A DNA stretch of 64,000 nucleotides from Ancylothrix sp036704045 (GTDB lineage Bacteria; Cyanobacteriota; Cyanobacteriia; Cyanobacteriales; Oscillatoriaceae), in contig DATNQM010000007.1 of the NCBI GenBank assembly GCA_036704045.1, forward strand, positions 36,358-100,357. The letters run 5' to 3'. The translations under genes and the position numbers were made by a program. Positions 36,465 through 45,156 of this stretch are shown in pieces; the stretch's first letter is position 1, and each line of letters starts with the position of its first letter. The notes below the pieces were generated by a model, which saw only the letters and a program-made list of their open reading frames with translations, was not told the origin of the DNA and searched no databases.

Positions 36465-37313
36465 TCAATGTTTATGATAATATCGACTAAAAGCAGGCCC
36501 ATAGGTAGCTAAAAGATTTTGGGTAGAAAGAGCAATTTCTGGGGTGCCGGTGCAGACAATACTTTGATTTAAACAAATAACGCGGTCACAATGCCTACTG
36601 ACCATATCTAAATCATGGGAAACTTGTAAAACCGTCCAATTTTGCTCTGTTTTTAACTCATTTAACAAGGAATAAAATTCTGCTTCTCCTTGAGCATCAA
36701 CACCGGCAAAAGCTTCATCTAATACTAATAATTGCCGTTGCATTACCAAACAATAAGCCAGCAAAACTCTTTTTAATTGTCCACCACTTAAAGTTCCAAT
36801 TGCTTGATTCCTCAAATGATAAGCATCTACTCTCTGTAAAGCAATTTTTACTGCTATTTCTTTTTCAGGATTTTTTTGCCAAGTTTCTTGAAAGCTTAAA
36901 CACAATTTGACTATATTTTGAATATTTAATTTACCTATTGTTTTTGTTTTTTCTTTCACCCATCCCAACGCTACTAACTCGCTTACAGAAAGCGGAAAAC
37001 TACGATCAAACAAAAAATTCTGCGGTACATATCCAATTTGATGCGCTAAATTTCCCAATTTTTCTAACGAACGACCAAAGATTTTTATATTTCCAGAACT
37101 TCGGTTCATCAACCCCAATATTGCCCGTACTAAGGTACTTTTACCGGCACCATTAGGCCCTACCACCGCCGTATCTGTTCCTCGTTGTAATTCAAAAGAA
37201 ACATTATTAAGGGCTGTATAGTTTCCTTGATAAACTGTTAAGTCACTAACTTTTAAAATCGGCACGTTTAAAGCACCAATTTGCCAACTATCAGACAAAT
37301 TAAAATTACTCAC
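36465..37313 (-). CDS. znuC: Zinc/manganese ABC transporter ATP-binding protein (ZnuC)
   Basis: This 282-residue ATPase has Walker A GPNGAGKST near 53, Q-loop GYVPQNF near 95, signature LSGGQLKR near 180 and Walker B LLVLDEA near 200. It couples ATP hydrolysis to metal uptake. The start is a GTG at 37313, only 5 bases after the znuA stop. The N-terminal 15 residues are poorly conserved, so a later start is possible. Confidence 0.9.
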   Translation of the reverse strand: MSNFNLSDSWQIGALNVPILKVSDLTVYQGNYTALNNVSFELQRGTDTAVVGPNGAGKSTLVRAILGLMNRSSGNIKIFGRSLEKLGNLAHQIGYVPQNFLFDRSFPLSVSELVALGWVKEKTKTIGKLNIQNIVKLCLSFQETWQKNPEKEIAVKIALQRVDAYHLRNQAIGTLSGGQLKRVLLAYCLVMQRQLLVLDEAFAGVDAQGEAEFYSLLNELKTEQNWTVLQVSHDLDMVSRHCDRVICLNQSIVCTGTPEIALSTQNLLATYGPAFSRYYHKH

Positions 37314-37318
37314 GTTTT

Positions 37319-38281
37319 TTATTTACACGCAGATATAATGGTTTCTAAGTTATTTCGCATAGCCGAAAAATAATGCTGGGGTTCCAGGGGGCCGGTTTCT
37401 AAAGAATCTAGTGGACGCAATTCTAAATTCAAGTCTTTTGACAAACTCGACAATAATTTATTATCAACCCCAGAGTCTCCAAACAAAGCTTTAACATTAT
37501 ATTGTTTAACGGCTTCTATGGTTTTCTGCACATCTGCCGGTGATAAACTTGCTTCAGGAATTGCCACCACTGCTACTTGTTTGAGGTTATAACGCTTTGC
37601 CAAATAGGGAAAAGCATCATGAAAAGTAATAAAAGTACAACTTGGAAATTTTGCTAATTTTTCTTTAAACTCCGTATCCAATTGTTCAAGCTGCTTAATA
37701 TAAGCAGAGGCGTTTTCTTGATATGTTTCCTGATTTTTTGGATCAATTTTTATCAAATTATCCCTAATTATTGTAACTTGTTGTTTTGCCAAAACAGGAT
37801 CAAGCCAAACATGAGGATTACCACCACTGTGTGAGTGACTATGTTCATGTTCTTCTTCTCCTCCGCTTGTCACAGGCTTTTCCAGCGGCGAAACTTCTTC
37901 TAAAGTGGAAATACCCGAACTTGCTTCAATTTCCTTTAAATTTTTGTTTTGAGAATTCTTGATAGTTGTCTCTAAAAACTCCTCTAAATTTAAACCATTT
38001 TTTACTAAAACATCTGCTTTTGCTATGGCTTGAATATTAGCCGGTGTTGCTTGATATTCATGCAAATCAGTTCCCGGAGGTACCAACACTTCAACCTCTG
38101 CTTTTTCCCCCGTCACTGCTTTAGTAAACCAATACATCGGCAAAAATGTTGCCACAATTTTAAGTTCTGGTTTTTCGGGCGCCGGACTTTGCAATTTAGA
38201 TGCAGGAGGTTGAGGCTGGCTGCTGCAACCCAAAAGCAACAACAAAGCCGGTAACACTTTCTGCGGCTTGAGATATCTCAC
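37319..38281 (-). CDS. znuA: Zinc/manganese-binding lipoprotein (ZnuA)
   Basis: This 320-residue cluster A-I metal-binding protein has a short signal with lipobox LLLGC (Cys19 in this numbering). The ligands are visible as DLHEYQ near 77 and NPHVWLDP near 155, and a His/Glu-rich loop (EEEHEHSHSHSGG) precedes the second, typical of zinc-specific ZnuA. GTG 38281 is preferred since GGAG lies 6 bases upstream; the frame continues to a TTG at 38326 without support. The protein sits on the outer face of the plasma membrane and hands zinc to ZnuB. Confidence 0.9.
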   Translation of the reverse strand: MRYLKPQKVLPALLLLLGCSSQPQPPASKLQSPAPEKPELKIVATFLPMYWFTKAVTGEKAEVEVLVPPGTDLHEYQATPANIQAIAKADVLVKNGLNLEEFLETTIKNSQNKNLKEIEASSGISTLEEVSPLEKPVTSGGEEEHEHSHSHSGGNPHVWLDPVLAKQQVTIIRDNLIKIDPKNQETYQENASAYIKQLEQLDTEFKEKLAKFPSCTFITFHDAFPYLAKRYNLKQVAVVAIPEASLSPADVQKTIEAVKQYNVKALFGDSGVDNKLLSSLSKDLNLELRPLDSLETGPLEPQHYFSAMRNNLETIISACK

Positions 38282-38345
38282 ACACTTTCTCCGTAAATCA
38301 AACTCAAAAAACTTTTGTTGTGTCAATTATCATTTTAGCGTCAAT

Positions 38346-38362
38346 ATGAGACTTATTCTCAT
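38346..38362. promoter_or_regulatory. Candidate Zur operator upstream of znuA
   Basis: ATGAGACTTATTCTCAT is a perfect 6-base inverted repeat with a 5-base centre, 64 bases before the znuA start. Written as 7-1-7 it reads TGAGACT-T-ATTCTCA, close to the cyanobacterial Zur consensus TGATAAT-N-ATTATCA. A second half-site, ATTATCA, lies at 38326-38332. Zur with zinc would repress the operon here. Confidence 0.6.
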
Positions 38363-38419
38363 TCTCTTTTTTGGCTGAAAATCAAAAAGAGTAAGGCACA
38401 ACTTAACTACCAAGCAAAC

Positions 38420-39973
38420 TTAGCCATTATGATCACTTCCTGATCCATACTTCCAGCCATCCAACCGGCGCCGCATATAATAATCCCACCCCGTCGGCCA
38501 ATTTTTGAAGTGCAAGTCTAACTCGTTTCCCAAAGAAAATAACCCAGTATAAACTCCCAAATTCACATAATGTCCCATCCACTCGATCAATGGAATTACC
38601 CCCAATTGCGGAACCAAATTTGCAATCAATTTTGGATGATTCCACGCGGTTTTTAACAATGTTTGACTCAACCCCGAAAACTGCACCACATCCTGTAAAA
38701 ATGGCTTCAAAACTGGTTCCCCTAAACTTTCCATTTCTGCAAACACCGCCGACAACAAACGATTAATTTGTTGAGGTTCTACCTTTTCATTTACCCCTAC
38801 TGTCATAGCTTTTTGAAACAACCAAGTCACCGACAAACTCGGTTGATAAGGTTGCAACAAAGCCAAAGATTTTTGACTTAAAATATCTTCTTTTAATGCC
38901 TCTCCTACCCCCATTAATAACCGTTTCAAATGGCGCAGCATTGCCCCAAAACCCCCAAAACTTAACGGTGATTGACACCCACTACTATCACCCACCGGCA
39001 TGACTCTATCCCAAGGCATTTGTAAGGGGCTTTGGCGATAAGAAGGAAAAAAACCAAACAAAGCCCGTACTAACTTTAACTGGTCAATTTCCACATTTTG
39101 ATATTCAGGTAATAAGCGTAAATATTCGTCAAATAAAAACTCTAAACTAAACCTATTTGGATCAGCATCTAAATAAGTAAACAAATAAGTTGTTCGGCCA
39201 TCTCGTGCCGGAAAAGCTTCCCAAAAATATTGACATTGTTGCAAAATTGGAGTAAATGAAACTAACAAATCTCCCGTTTCATTTTGTGCAAACCCCTTAG
39301 CACAACTACCAACCACCAAACAAATACCATCGGGTTTTTGCCCTTGGCGGGCTTGTTTAACAATCGGTGAAAAATGACCCATTGCATCCATTAATAATCG
39401 GCCTTTCAACTCTTGAGTACCGGCCTGTACCAGCACTCCATCAGGATGCACTACAGCCCCATTAAAAGAAGTATTTTCTAATAAAAAACCACCTACTCCT
39501 AAAAATAATTTTTTCAATTTTTCTAATAAAAAAACCGGATCAACTCCAATATTCAAAACATCTCGTATCCAAACTTCTTTACCCTCAAAAAAACTCACCC
39601 GCGCTGGATTATATTCTGTAACAATTGCTTCGTTTAATTCAGGTTCAGTTAATAACAATAAATCCAAAAAAACTTGTAATTCCTGACGAGAAACATTCCA
39701 TTCCTGCTCTCTACCTCGCAAAAATCCGCGTTCAATTAACGCCACGCGAAAACCACGAATAGCCAAAGCAGTCCCAATAAAAACGCCCAGAGTTCCACCA
39801 CAAATCACTACATCCCAATTTACATTTCCCAAATTTTGATTGCTTTCTTTTACAACCACCGGCACTTCTGAAGAAACACTATCTCGAATGTTTTGCCACA
39901 AACGATCTGCTTGTTGCAAACCGCTATACGCATCCCCTGGAATTTGAGATAAAAATTGTTTAACGTTACTCAT
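38420..39973 (-). CDS. cruP: FAD-dependent lycopene cyclase family protein, CruP-like
   Basis: This 517-residue flavoprotein has an N-terminal Rossmann motif (WDVVICGGTLGVFIGTAL near 53, with GGTLG in place of GxGxxG) and the acidic residue in VALIERG near 78. The family-specific PVGDSSGCQSPLSFGGFGA lies near 330. This combination is shared by CruA and CruP of cyanobacteria and the CruP of plants. CruA is a lycopene cyclase; CruP has weak or disputed cyclase activity and has been linked to protection from oxidative stress. The length fits CruP better than CruA. It lies upstream of znuA on the same strand, 138 bases away. Confidence 0.6.
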   Translation of the reverse strand: MSNVKQFLSQIPGDAYSGLQQADRLWQNIRDSVSSEVPVVVKESNQNLGNVNWDVVICGGTLGVFIGTALAIRGFRVALIERGFLRGREQEWNVSRQELQVFLDLLLLTEPELNEAIVTEYNPARVSFFEGKEVWIRDVLNIGVDPVFLLEKLKKLFLGVGGFLLENTSFNGAVVHPDGVLVQAGTQELKGRLLMDAMGHFSPIVKQARQGQKPDGICLVVGSCAKGFAQNETGDLLVSFTPILQQCQYFWEAFPARDGRTTYLFTYLDADPNRFSLEFLFDEYLRLLPEYQNVEIDQLKLVRALFGFFPSYRQSPLQMPWDRVMPVGDSSGCQSPLSFGGFGAMLRHLKRLLMGVGEALKEDILSQKSLALLQPYQPSLSVTWLFQKAMTVGVNEKVEPQQINRLLSAVFAEMESLGEPVLKPFLQDVVQFSGLSQTLLKTAWNHPKLIANLVPQLGVIPLIEWMGHYVNLGVYTGLFSLGNELDLHFKNWPTGWDYYMRRRLDGWKYGSGSDHNG

Positions 39974-40078
39974 AGTATAGGAAACAATAAAAAATATTAA
40001 TTTAATATAAACAACAAGAGAAAAATTATCGAAAAATCCTACTTAAAAATTGACTTATATTAAAAAATCGAATTGTAG

Positions 40079-40118
40079 AAAAAAGAGAAAGCCTGAGTTT
40101 GTAAAAACCGGCTTTCTC
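40079..40118 (-). terminator. Terminator of the repeat-containing membrane protein gene
   Basis: On the - strand GAGAAAGCC (40110-40118) pairs with GGCTTTCTC (40085-40093), followed by six T (40079-40084). It lies 9 bases after the stop of the gene at 40127-41968. Confidence 0.85.
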
Positions 40119-40126
40119 AGAGATAT

Positions 40127-41968
40127 TTAAGTTTGCGGACGAGGCGTATGAGTACCAATCACATTGCCCTTAGAATCATAAACTTGGACAGGAATACCAG
40201 AACGATTACTAATAGCCTCCAAATTTGCTTGTAACTGTTGCACACGACTATCTATACTAGCCCGTGTTTTAGAATCATTCTTGCGATCTGCAATTGTTGC
40301 CACTTGACGAATAGCATTTTGATATTCGGGGCTAATATAGACAGCGATTCTATCACCCGTCACTGCATAATCACAAACCTTTAACCGGCCGCTGCAAGTT
40401 GTTTTTAAATCTTGCCGAACTTTTTGCAAAGTCATCGCAAATTGCAACTTTTCTTGGGCTCGTTGCAGAGAACTATTGTAAGCTTCCTTCAAAGGCAAAG
40501 ACTGCTGATAATAATCCGTACCTTCCGGTACTTTTTCCGTATTAAGAATTGCTTGGCGCCATAAAGAAACAGCCTGAGTCCATTGATTTTTCGATTCAGA
40601 AGCCTGGGCATTTTCTGCCAAAACCAAAGACTGATTATAAACAGCAGCAGCCTTTTCTTCCGTAATTTTTCGCGCTTGAACTTCCAGCAACTTAGGCTGA
40701 TAATTTTGCATAATTTGCTTTGCTTCTCGATGCGCCATTGTCCCCGCCGGCACCTGCTGCAAAGCCTTCATAGCCGTTTGCCAAGTAGCATGAACTTGTT
40801 GCCAGCCCTGCAAACTTTGAGCAACACCTTGACGCGCCTCCGCAATTTGTCCCGCAGAAATTGCTACTCTTAGTTGTTTTTCAGCTTTTTCTTCGCTTTG
40901 AATACGCTGGTTAACAACCGCTAAATTCTTTTGATATTCCTTAATTTTTTGCTCTTTCCAGCCTTCAGTTTGACTATCTTCTGGCAGCTTTTCTAACTTA
41001 GCAATAGCTGCCCTCCACAAACCTTGAATTTCTTGCCATGTTCCCAAACCATGAGGAGGATTTTGGGCTTTTTGTGAAGCTAAAGTAGCATTTCTTTGAA
41101 TTTCCAACAAATCATCAAACAAACCGGCCCGATTTTGATAAGTTTGAATTAAACTTTGAGCTTCTTGATAGTAAAAAGACCAAAAAGGAATCGTCCTTAA
41201 AACTTCCTCAGCTTCTTGTAATTTGCTTTTTGCTTCTATAGGTGCCTTAGCAGTTTTAGCAGATTCAAGAATTTTAACCGACTGCTGACCCAGTTCTTTT
41301 GCAGTTGCCAATTCCACACATTTACCAATCACACAAGGCCGGCTTAAAGGATAGACAATGCCCAACAATACCACCAAACCCACACCGGCACCCATAACCG
41401 TTGCCGGCAACCAAACGTTATCTTTTTTTGAGACAACCATCACAGGTTCCGACACCGGCACCTCTTCTGGCATCACTTCCGTTTCGGGCGCAGCATTTGT
41501 CTCCTTTGTTTCCCAAGGATCAGCCACATCAGTCTTTGCTTCGGGCGCGTCTTCAGTCTTGGGCACCGGTTCAAATTCCAAAAACTCTGCGCTGGTTGAT
41601 GGAGATACGGGTGGTATTTCTTCGACCGTCGGTAGTTTTACCGCTGACTCGCCACTTACTGTACCTCTTCCAATGTTAAAACGGTGCGTCGCATAGGTTT
41701 GTTTTTTCTCACTCACCTGAAGATAAATTTGCACCTGTTTAACCCAGTCGGGATGCAAAGCTTTGATAGCTTGTTCCAAAATGCTGAAAACGTCTTCAGT
41801 ATCCGGCATCACTAACTCACTATGCTGCCCCAAAACCATCAGTGTTTCGCTACGACGCGCACACCGTACTTGCATTGGGCCATTGGGAAATAATTTCAGT
41901 TGTAGACGTTCTTGTAACTCCTGCCCTAAGTTGCGTAAATCAGCGGGGCGTACTGCTACTGTTGTCAT
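40127..41968 (-). CDS. Membrane protein with tandem Trp-rich helical repeats, function unknown
   Basis: I do not recognise this 613-residue protein. Residues 1-100 form a folded cytoplasmic domain, then an acidic, Pro/Glu-rich linker (110-180), one membrane helix (about 185-207) and a long helical outer part. The outer part has three repeats of about 38 residues (311-347, 389-426, 463-500) spaced by about 76 residues. Each has W-x5/6-W-x3-A-x4-L-x3-[VL]P followed by a Tyr-ending helix; a degenerate copy lies at 245-281. The C-terminal 80 residues contain two Cys (about 525 and 531). It probably sits in the plasma membrane with the repeats outside. Confidence 0.7.
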   Translation of the reverse strand: MTTVAVRPADLRNLGQELQERLQLKLFPNGPMQVRCARRSETLMVLGQHSELVMPDTEDVFSILEQAIKALHPDWVKQVQIYLQVSEKKQTYATHRFNIGRGTVSGESAVKLPTVEEIPPVSPSTSAEFLEFEPVPKTEDAPEAKTDVADPWETKETNAAPETEVMPEEVPVSEPVMVVSKKDNVWLPATVMGAGVGLVVLLGIVYPLSRPCVIGKCVELATAKELGQQSVKILESAKTAKAPIEAKSKLQEAEEVLRTIPFWSFYYQEAQSLIQTYQNRAGLFDDLLEIQRNATLASQKAQNPPHGLGTWQEIQGLWRAAIAKLEKLPEDSQTEGWKEQKIKEYQKNLAVVNQRIQSEEKAEKQLRVAISAGQIAEARQGVAQSLQGWQQVHATWQTAMKALQQVPAGTMAHREAKQIMQNYQPKLLEVQARKITEEKAAAVYNQSLVLAENAQASESKNQWTQAVSLWRQAILNTEKVPEGTDYYQQSLPLKEAYNSSLQRAQEKLQFAMTLQKVRQDLKTTCSGRLKVCDYAVTGDRIAVYISPEYQNAIRQVATIADRKNDSKTRASIDSRVQQLQANLEAISNRSGIPVQVYDSKGNVIGTHTPRPQT

Positions 41969-42418
41969 GGCAATCTCGTTTATTGAATAAATTTCATTAT
42001 GAAGCAGTTTCTAACATAACTTGGCTATTTTGGTCTAACCCCCTCCTCAGCAGCTTGCTTAATTATTAGCTTTTTTTTACCCATCCTATCTCGACAGGCT
42101 GAAAAATTCCTCATCGGGGTGTTTGGTTTTGGTGGCGATCATTTCCGATAAGCTAGATCAGGAGAATACTCGCAGCCACCCACAGTCTTGCCGGCCTGCT
42201 AAAAAGTTACAAACAATACCACAAGCACAAAAAATACACAAACTTTGATATCCAGCGGCACAAGTTCTACAAAATTAATTGAATTAGGGGGAGTTACAAA
42301 TAACGAGAACTTAATAACTTTAGCAGGTAATCAAAAATGATTACATAAACTATCCCTAATCATCAACATCAATCCCAAAAACTATCCCCTAAGACCTCAA
42401 GACAATTAACCAAAAATT
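41969..42418. other. Divergent intergenic region before sucC
   Basis: These 450 bases separate the repeat-containing membrane protein gene (-) from sucC (+) and should contain both promoters. I see no coding frame, RNA or strong repeat. Confidence 0.45.
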
Positions 42419-43600
42419 ATGGATCTATTAGAATATCAAGCCAAAGAATTATTTAGAGAAATGGGCATTCCCGTTTTACCTTCTCAACGAATTGACCACC
42501 CTAGTGATCTTAAAGGATTGAGAATTCCCTATCCTATTGCTTTAAAATCTCAAGTTCGTACCGGCGGAAGAGGAAAGGCTGGTGGAGTTAAGTTTGTTGC
42601 CACTACTATTGATGCTGTTGCGGCAGCCCAAACAATTTTTAATTTGCCAATTATGGGAGAATATCCCCAAGTTTTACTGGCAGAATCTAAATATAATGCT
42701 GACCAAGAATTTTATTTAGCAGTAGTTTTAGACCGCAATGCACGCCGTCCAGTTTTATTGGGTTCTGTAGAGGGTGGAATTGAGGCAGAAGCTAGTTTTG
42801 ACCGCATTCAACAAGTTGTGGTAGACCGGCAATTTTCGTCTTTTTATGCCCGCCGTTTAGCTGTAAAAATGGGATTGAAAGGCCCGTTAATTCAGGCGGT
42901 AAGTGGGGTAGTTGAAAAGATGTACCATTTGTTTGTAGATAAAGATTTAGATTTGGTAGAAATTAATCCTTTGGGAATTAGTGCCACCGGTGAAGTGATG
43001 GCCTTAGATGGCAAAATTAGCGCTAATGATGAAGCTTTAGGCCGGCATCCAGAAATCGCAACTTTGGCAAGAATGATCGCTAAACAAGTTAAAGATGAAG
43101 ATGTGCCGGCTTTGGCTTTTAACCAAAATTTTGTTCAATTAGATGGCAATGTGGCGATTATTTGTAATGGTGCCGGTTTGACAATGGCAACTCTGGATTT
43201 AGTTTGTTTGGCCGGTGGAAATCCAGCGTGTTTTCTTAATATTTGGCCTACTTTTTGTGAAAGTAATAATTGTATTATTTACAGTGATTCTAGTCCAGAA
43301 TTATTACGGGAAAATGTCGAGCAAAGTTTGGAATTAGTAGGCAAAGATAAAAAGGTTAAAGTGATTTTAGTTAATATTATTGGTAGCCCTATTGCCTGCG
43401 AGGCTGCTGTTACTGCTGTTGAAACTTATGTGAAACGTCGTGAAGTCAGTTTGCGCGGCAAAACTCCTTTACATTTTGTGCTTAGGTTAGTTGGAGTTGA
43501 AAATGAAAATTTAAAACAGCGATTAACTGCATTAAAATTGTATTTTGCAGAAAATTTAGAACAGGCAGCAAAAAAAGCTGTTGACCTTGCAAATTTTTAA
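42419..43600 (+). CDS. sucC: Succinyl-CoA synthetase beta subunit-like ATP-grasp protein
   Basis: This 393-residue protein has the ATP-grasp fold of the beta subunit. It starts MDLLEYQAKELF and shows RTGGRGKAGGVKF near 47, LVEINPLGI near 181 and ALDGKISANDEA near 197 (Mg and ATP sites). The C-terminal CoA-ligase-like domain is divergent: where other beta subunits have a Gly-rich NFLDVGGGA, this one reads CFLNIWPTFCES. The typical reaction is succinyl-CoA + ADP + Pi to succinate + ATP in the TCA cycle. sucD follows after 47 bases. The divergence leaves open a related acyl-CoA substrate. Confidence 0.8.
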   Translation: MDLLEYQAKELFREMGIPVLPSQRIDHPSDLKGLRIPYPIALKSQVRTGGRGKAGGVKFVATTIDAVAAAQTIFNLPIMGEYPQVLLAESKYNADQEFYLAVVLDRNARRPVLLGSVEGGIEAEASFDRIQQVVVDRQFSSFYARRLAVKMGLKGPLIQAVSGVVEKMYHLFVDKDLDLVEINPLGISATGEVMALDGKISANDEALGRHPEIATLARMIAKQVKDEDVPALAFNQNFVQLDGNVAIICNGAGLTMATLDLVCLAGGNPACFLNIWPTFCESNNCIIYSDSSPELLRENVEQSLELVGKDKKVKVILVNIIGSPIACEAAVTAVETYVKRREVSLRGKTPLHFVLRLVGVENENLKQRLTALKLYFAENLEQAAKKAVDLANF

Positions 43601-43647
43601 AAGTTATCTTTCTCAATTTCTAATCACTAATCACCAATTATCAATTT

Positions 43648-44559
43648 ATGTACTCTAGATCAGACCTGAAAGTAATTATACAAGGAATCGGACAACCCCT
43701 AGGACAAATTCATGCTGCTTTGATGACAGCTTATCGGACAAATGTTGTGGCTGGAATTAGTCCGGGAATGGGTGGGGATGTTATTGAAGAAATCCCAATT
43801 TTTGATATGGTAGAACAAGCTTTACCAGAAGTGGGGCCTGTCGATGCTAGTGTGATTTTTGTGCCTCCTTATTTGGTTTTAGATGCTGCTAAGGAAGCTA
43901 TCGCTGCGGGTATTCGCCAAATTATTATTACAACTGCCGGTGTACCTCCTTTGGATATGGTAACTCTTGTCAAAAAGGCAGAGGCAACCGATACTCTGGT
44001 AATTGGGCCTAGTTCTCCGGGTGTAATTGTTCCTGGGAAAGTGTTATTAGGAACTTATCCTGCTGAGTTTTATACTCCAGGGCCGGTAGGTTTAATTAGT
44101 CGTAGTGGTACACTCAGTTATGAAATTGCCCGTGAACTTACAGAAGCCGGTATTGGTCAATCAATTTGTGTGGGAATAGGTGGGGATTCAATTGTTGGTT
44201 CTTCTTTTCAACAATGGTTACAAATTTTAGAAGAAGATGAGAAAACAGAGGTGATAGTTTTAGTCGGTGAAATTGGCGGATCAGGAGAAGAAGCCGCAGC
44301 CCGATATATTGATGAGGCAATTGATAAGCCGGTGATTTTTTATGTGGCAGGAATTCATGCGCCAAAAGGCCGCCGTTTAGGTCATGCAGGGGCAATTATT
44401 ACGGCCGGTTTGGTGGGAGATGTGGGGGCTGAAGTTGGTACCGCAGAAAGTAAAATTGCGGCGTTTAAAGATATAAAAGTGCCGGTGGCAGAACGACCTT
44501 CTCAAATTCCAGAATTAGTTAAAAAAGTCCTTAAAAAATCTGGGCATAAGAAAAAATAA
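43648..44559 (+). CDS. sucD: Succinyl-CoA synthetase alpha subunit-like protein
   Basis: This 303-residue alpha subunit carries the phosphorylated His in GRRLGHAGAII near 249 and VGEIGGSGEEAAA near 205. The CoA-binding N-terminal domain has VIIQGIGQPLGQIHA where classical SucD has QGFTGKQGTFH, and GISPGMGGD follows. It forms the phospho-His intermediate of the ligase with SucC. The N-terminal variation parallels the unusual beta subunit, so the pair has diverged together. A hairpin terminator lies 22 bases downstream. Confidence 0.82.
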   Translation: MYSRSDLKVIIQGIGQPLGQIHAALMTAYRTNVVAGISPGMGGDVIEEIPIFDMVEQALPEVGPVDASVIFVPPYLVLDAAKEAIAAGIRQIIITTAGVPPLDMVTLVKKAEATDTLVIGPSSPGVIVPGKVLLGTYPAEFYTPGPVGLISRSGTLSYEIARELTEAGIGQSICVGIGGDSIVGSSFQQWLQILEEDEKTEVIVLVGEIGGSGEEAAARYIDEAIDKPVIFYVAGIHAPKGRRLGHAGAIITAGLVGDVGAEVGTAESKIAAFKDIKVPVAERPSQIPELVKKVLKKSGHKKK

Positions 44560-44580
44560 AGCCTTAAAATTTAACAGCTA

Positions 44581-44608
44581 AGGCCGGCAACTCCAACCGG
44601 CCTCTTTC
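44581..44608 (+). terminator. Terminator of sucCD
   Basis: AGGCCGG (44581-44587) pairs with CCGGCCT (44597-44603) around a 9-base loop, followed by CTTTC. The T run is short, so strength is moderate. The stem arms include the RCCGGY-type sequence frequent in this genome. Confidence 0.7.
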
Positions 44609-44688
44609 ACAACATCTCTCTTAAGACACAGGGATTTTTTTTTGCTTTTTTCTATCATAAAAATTGCCAAAGTCAAGAGATTAAAAAA

Positions 44689-45057
44689 ATGATTTCTTTA
44701 ACCAAAAGTTTGCAAATTCTTGTCAAAAGTCTGCTATTTTTCCTTGTTTTCAGTTTAGTTTGGTTCACGAGTTCTTTTGCCTATGCCTTTACAACGCCTG
44801 GAACCTCCACCCCACTAACCGAAGAAAATTCTGTGGTTGCTAAAGAAAGAGTGCAACGCATTGGCGCAGTAGAAGAATGCAGAAAATATCTCAAAAATGG
44901 CAATAATACAACAGCCAAACTCGATAAACCTTTAGATAAAATGGGAAATACAAAAGTTGTGGGCGCTTTAAAATCTAGCAACAACCCCCAAACTACTCAA
45001 GCCGAAGTTGATTTTAAACGTTGTCTGGAAGAACAGGGAGTTGCCCCTGAAATTTAG
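44689..45057 (+). CDS. Small secreted protein of unknown function
   Basis: This 122-residue protein has a clear signal peptide (hydrophobic 12-30, cleavage after SFAYA near 33). The mature part of about 90 residues has two Cys (in VEECRKYLK and FKRCLEEQG) that could form a disulfide and flank a loop of low-complexity polar sequence. I do not recognise the family. It is likely periplasmic or lumenal. It stands alone between sucD and the convergent plsY gene. Confidence 0.75.
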   Translation: MISLTKSLQILVKSLLFFLVFSLVWFTSSFAYAFTTPGTSTPLTEENSVVAKERVQRIGAVEECRKYLKNGNNTTAKLDKPLDKMGNTKVVGALKSSNNPQTTQAEVDFKRCLEEQGVAPEI

Positions 45058-45074
45058 TTTTTAAAAACTCAAAA

Positions 45075-45132
45075 TAGAGGACATTTTACCTACAAATATC
45101 CCATTAAAAAGCATGGTAAAACATCGCCTCTA
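45075..45132. repeat. Imperfect inverted repeat between convergent genes
   Basis: TAGAGGACATTTTACC (45075-45090) is an imperfect inverted copy of 45115-45132 (GGTAAAACATCGCCTCTA). It could be a transcript end for either neighbour but lacks T runs. Confidence 0.45.
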
Positions 45133-45156
45133 CCCCTATTTACTAAGCCAAAAAAA

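Noticed and set aside
41358..41696. Ser/Thr-rich 112-codon frame antisense to the repeat-containing membrane protein
   Set aside because: It mirrors the acidic linker region of the real gene and lacks any independent support.
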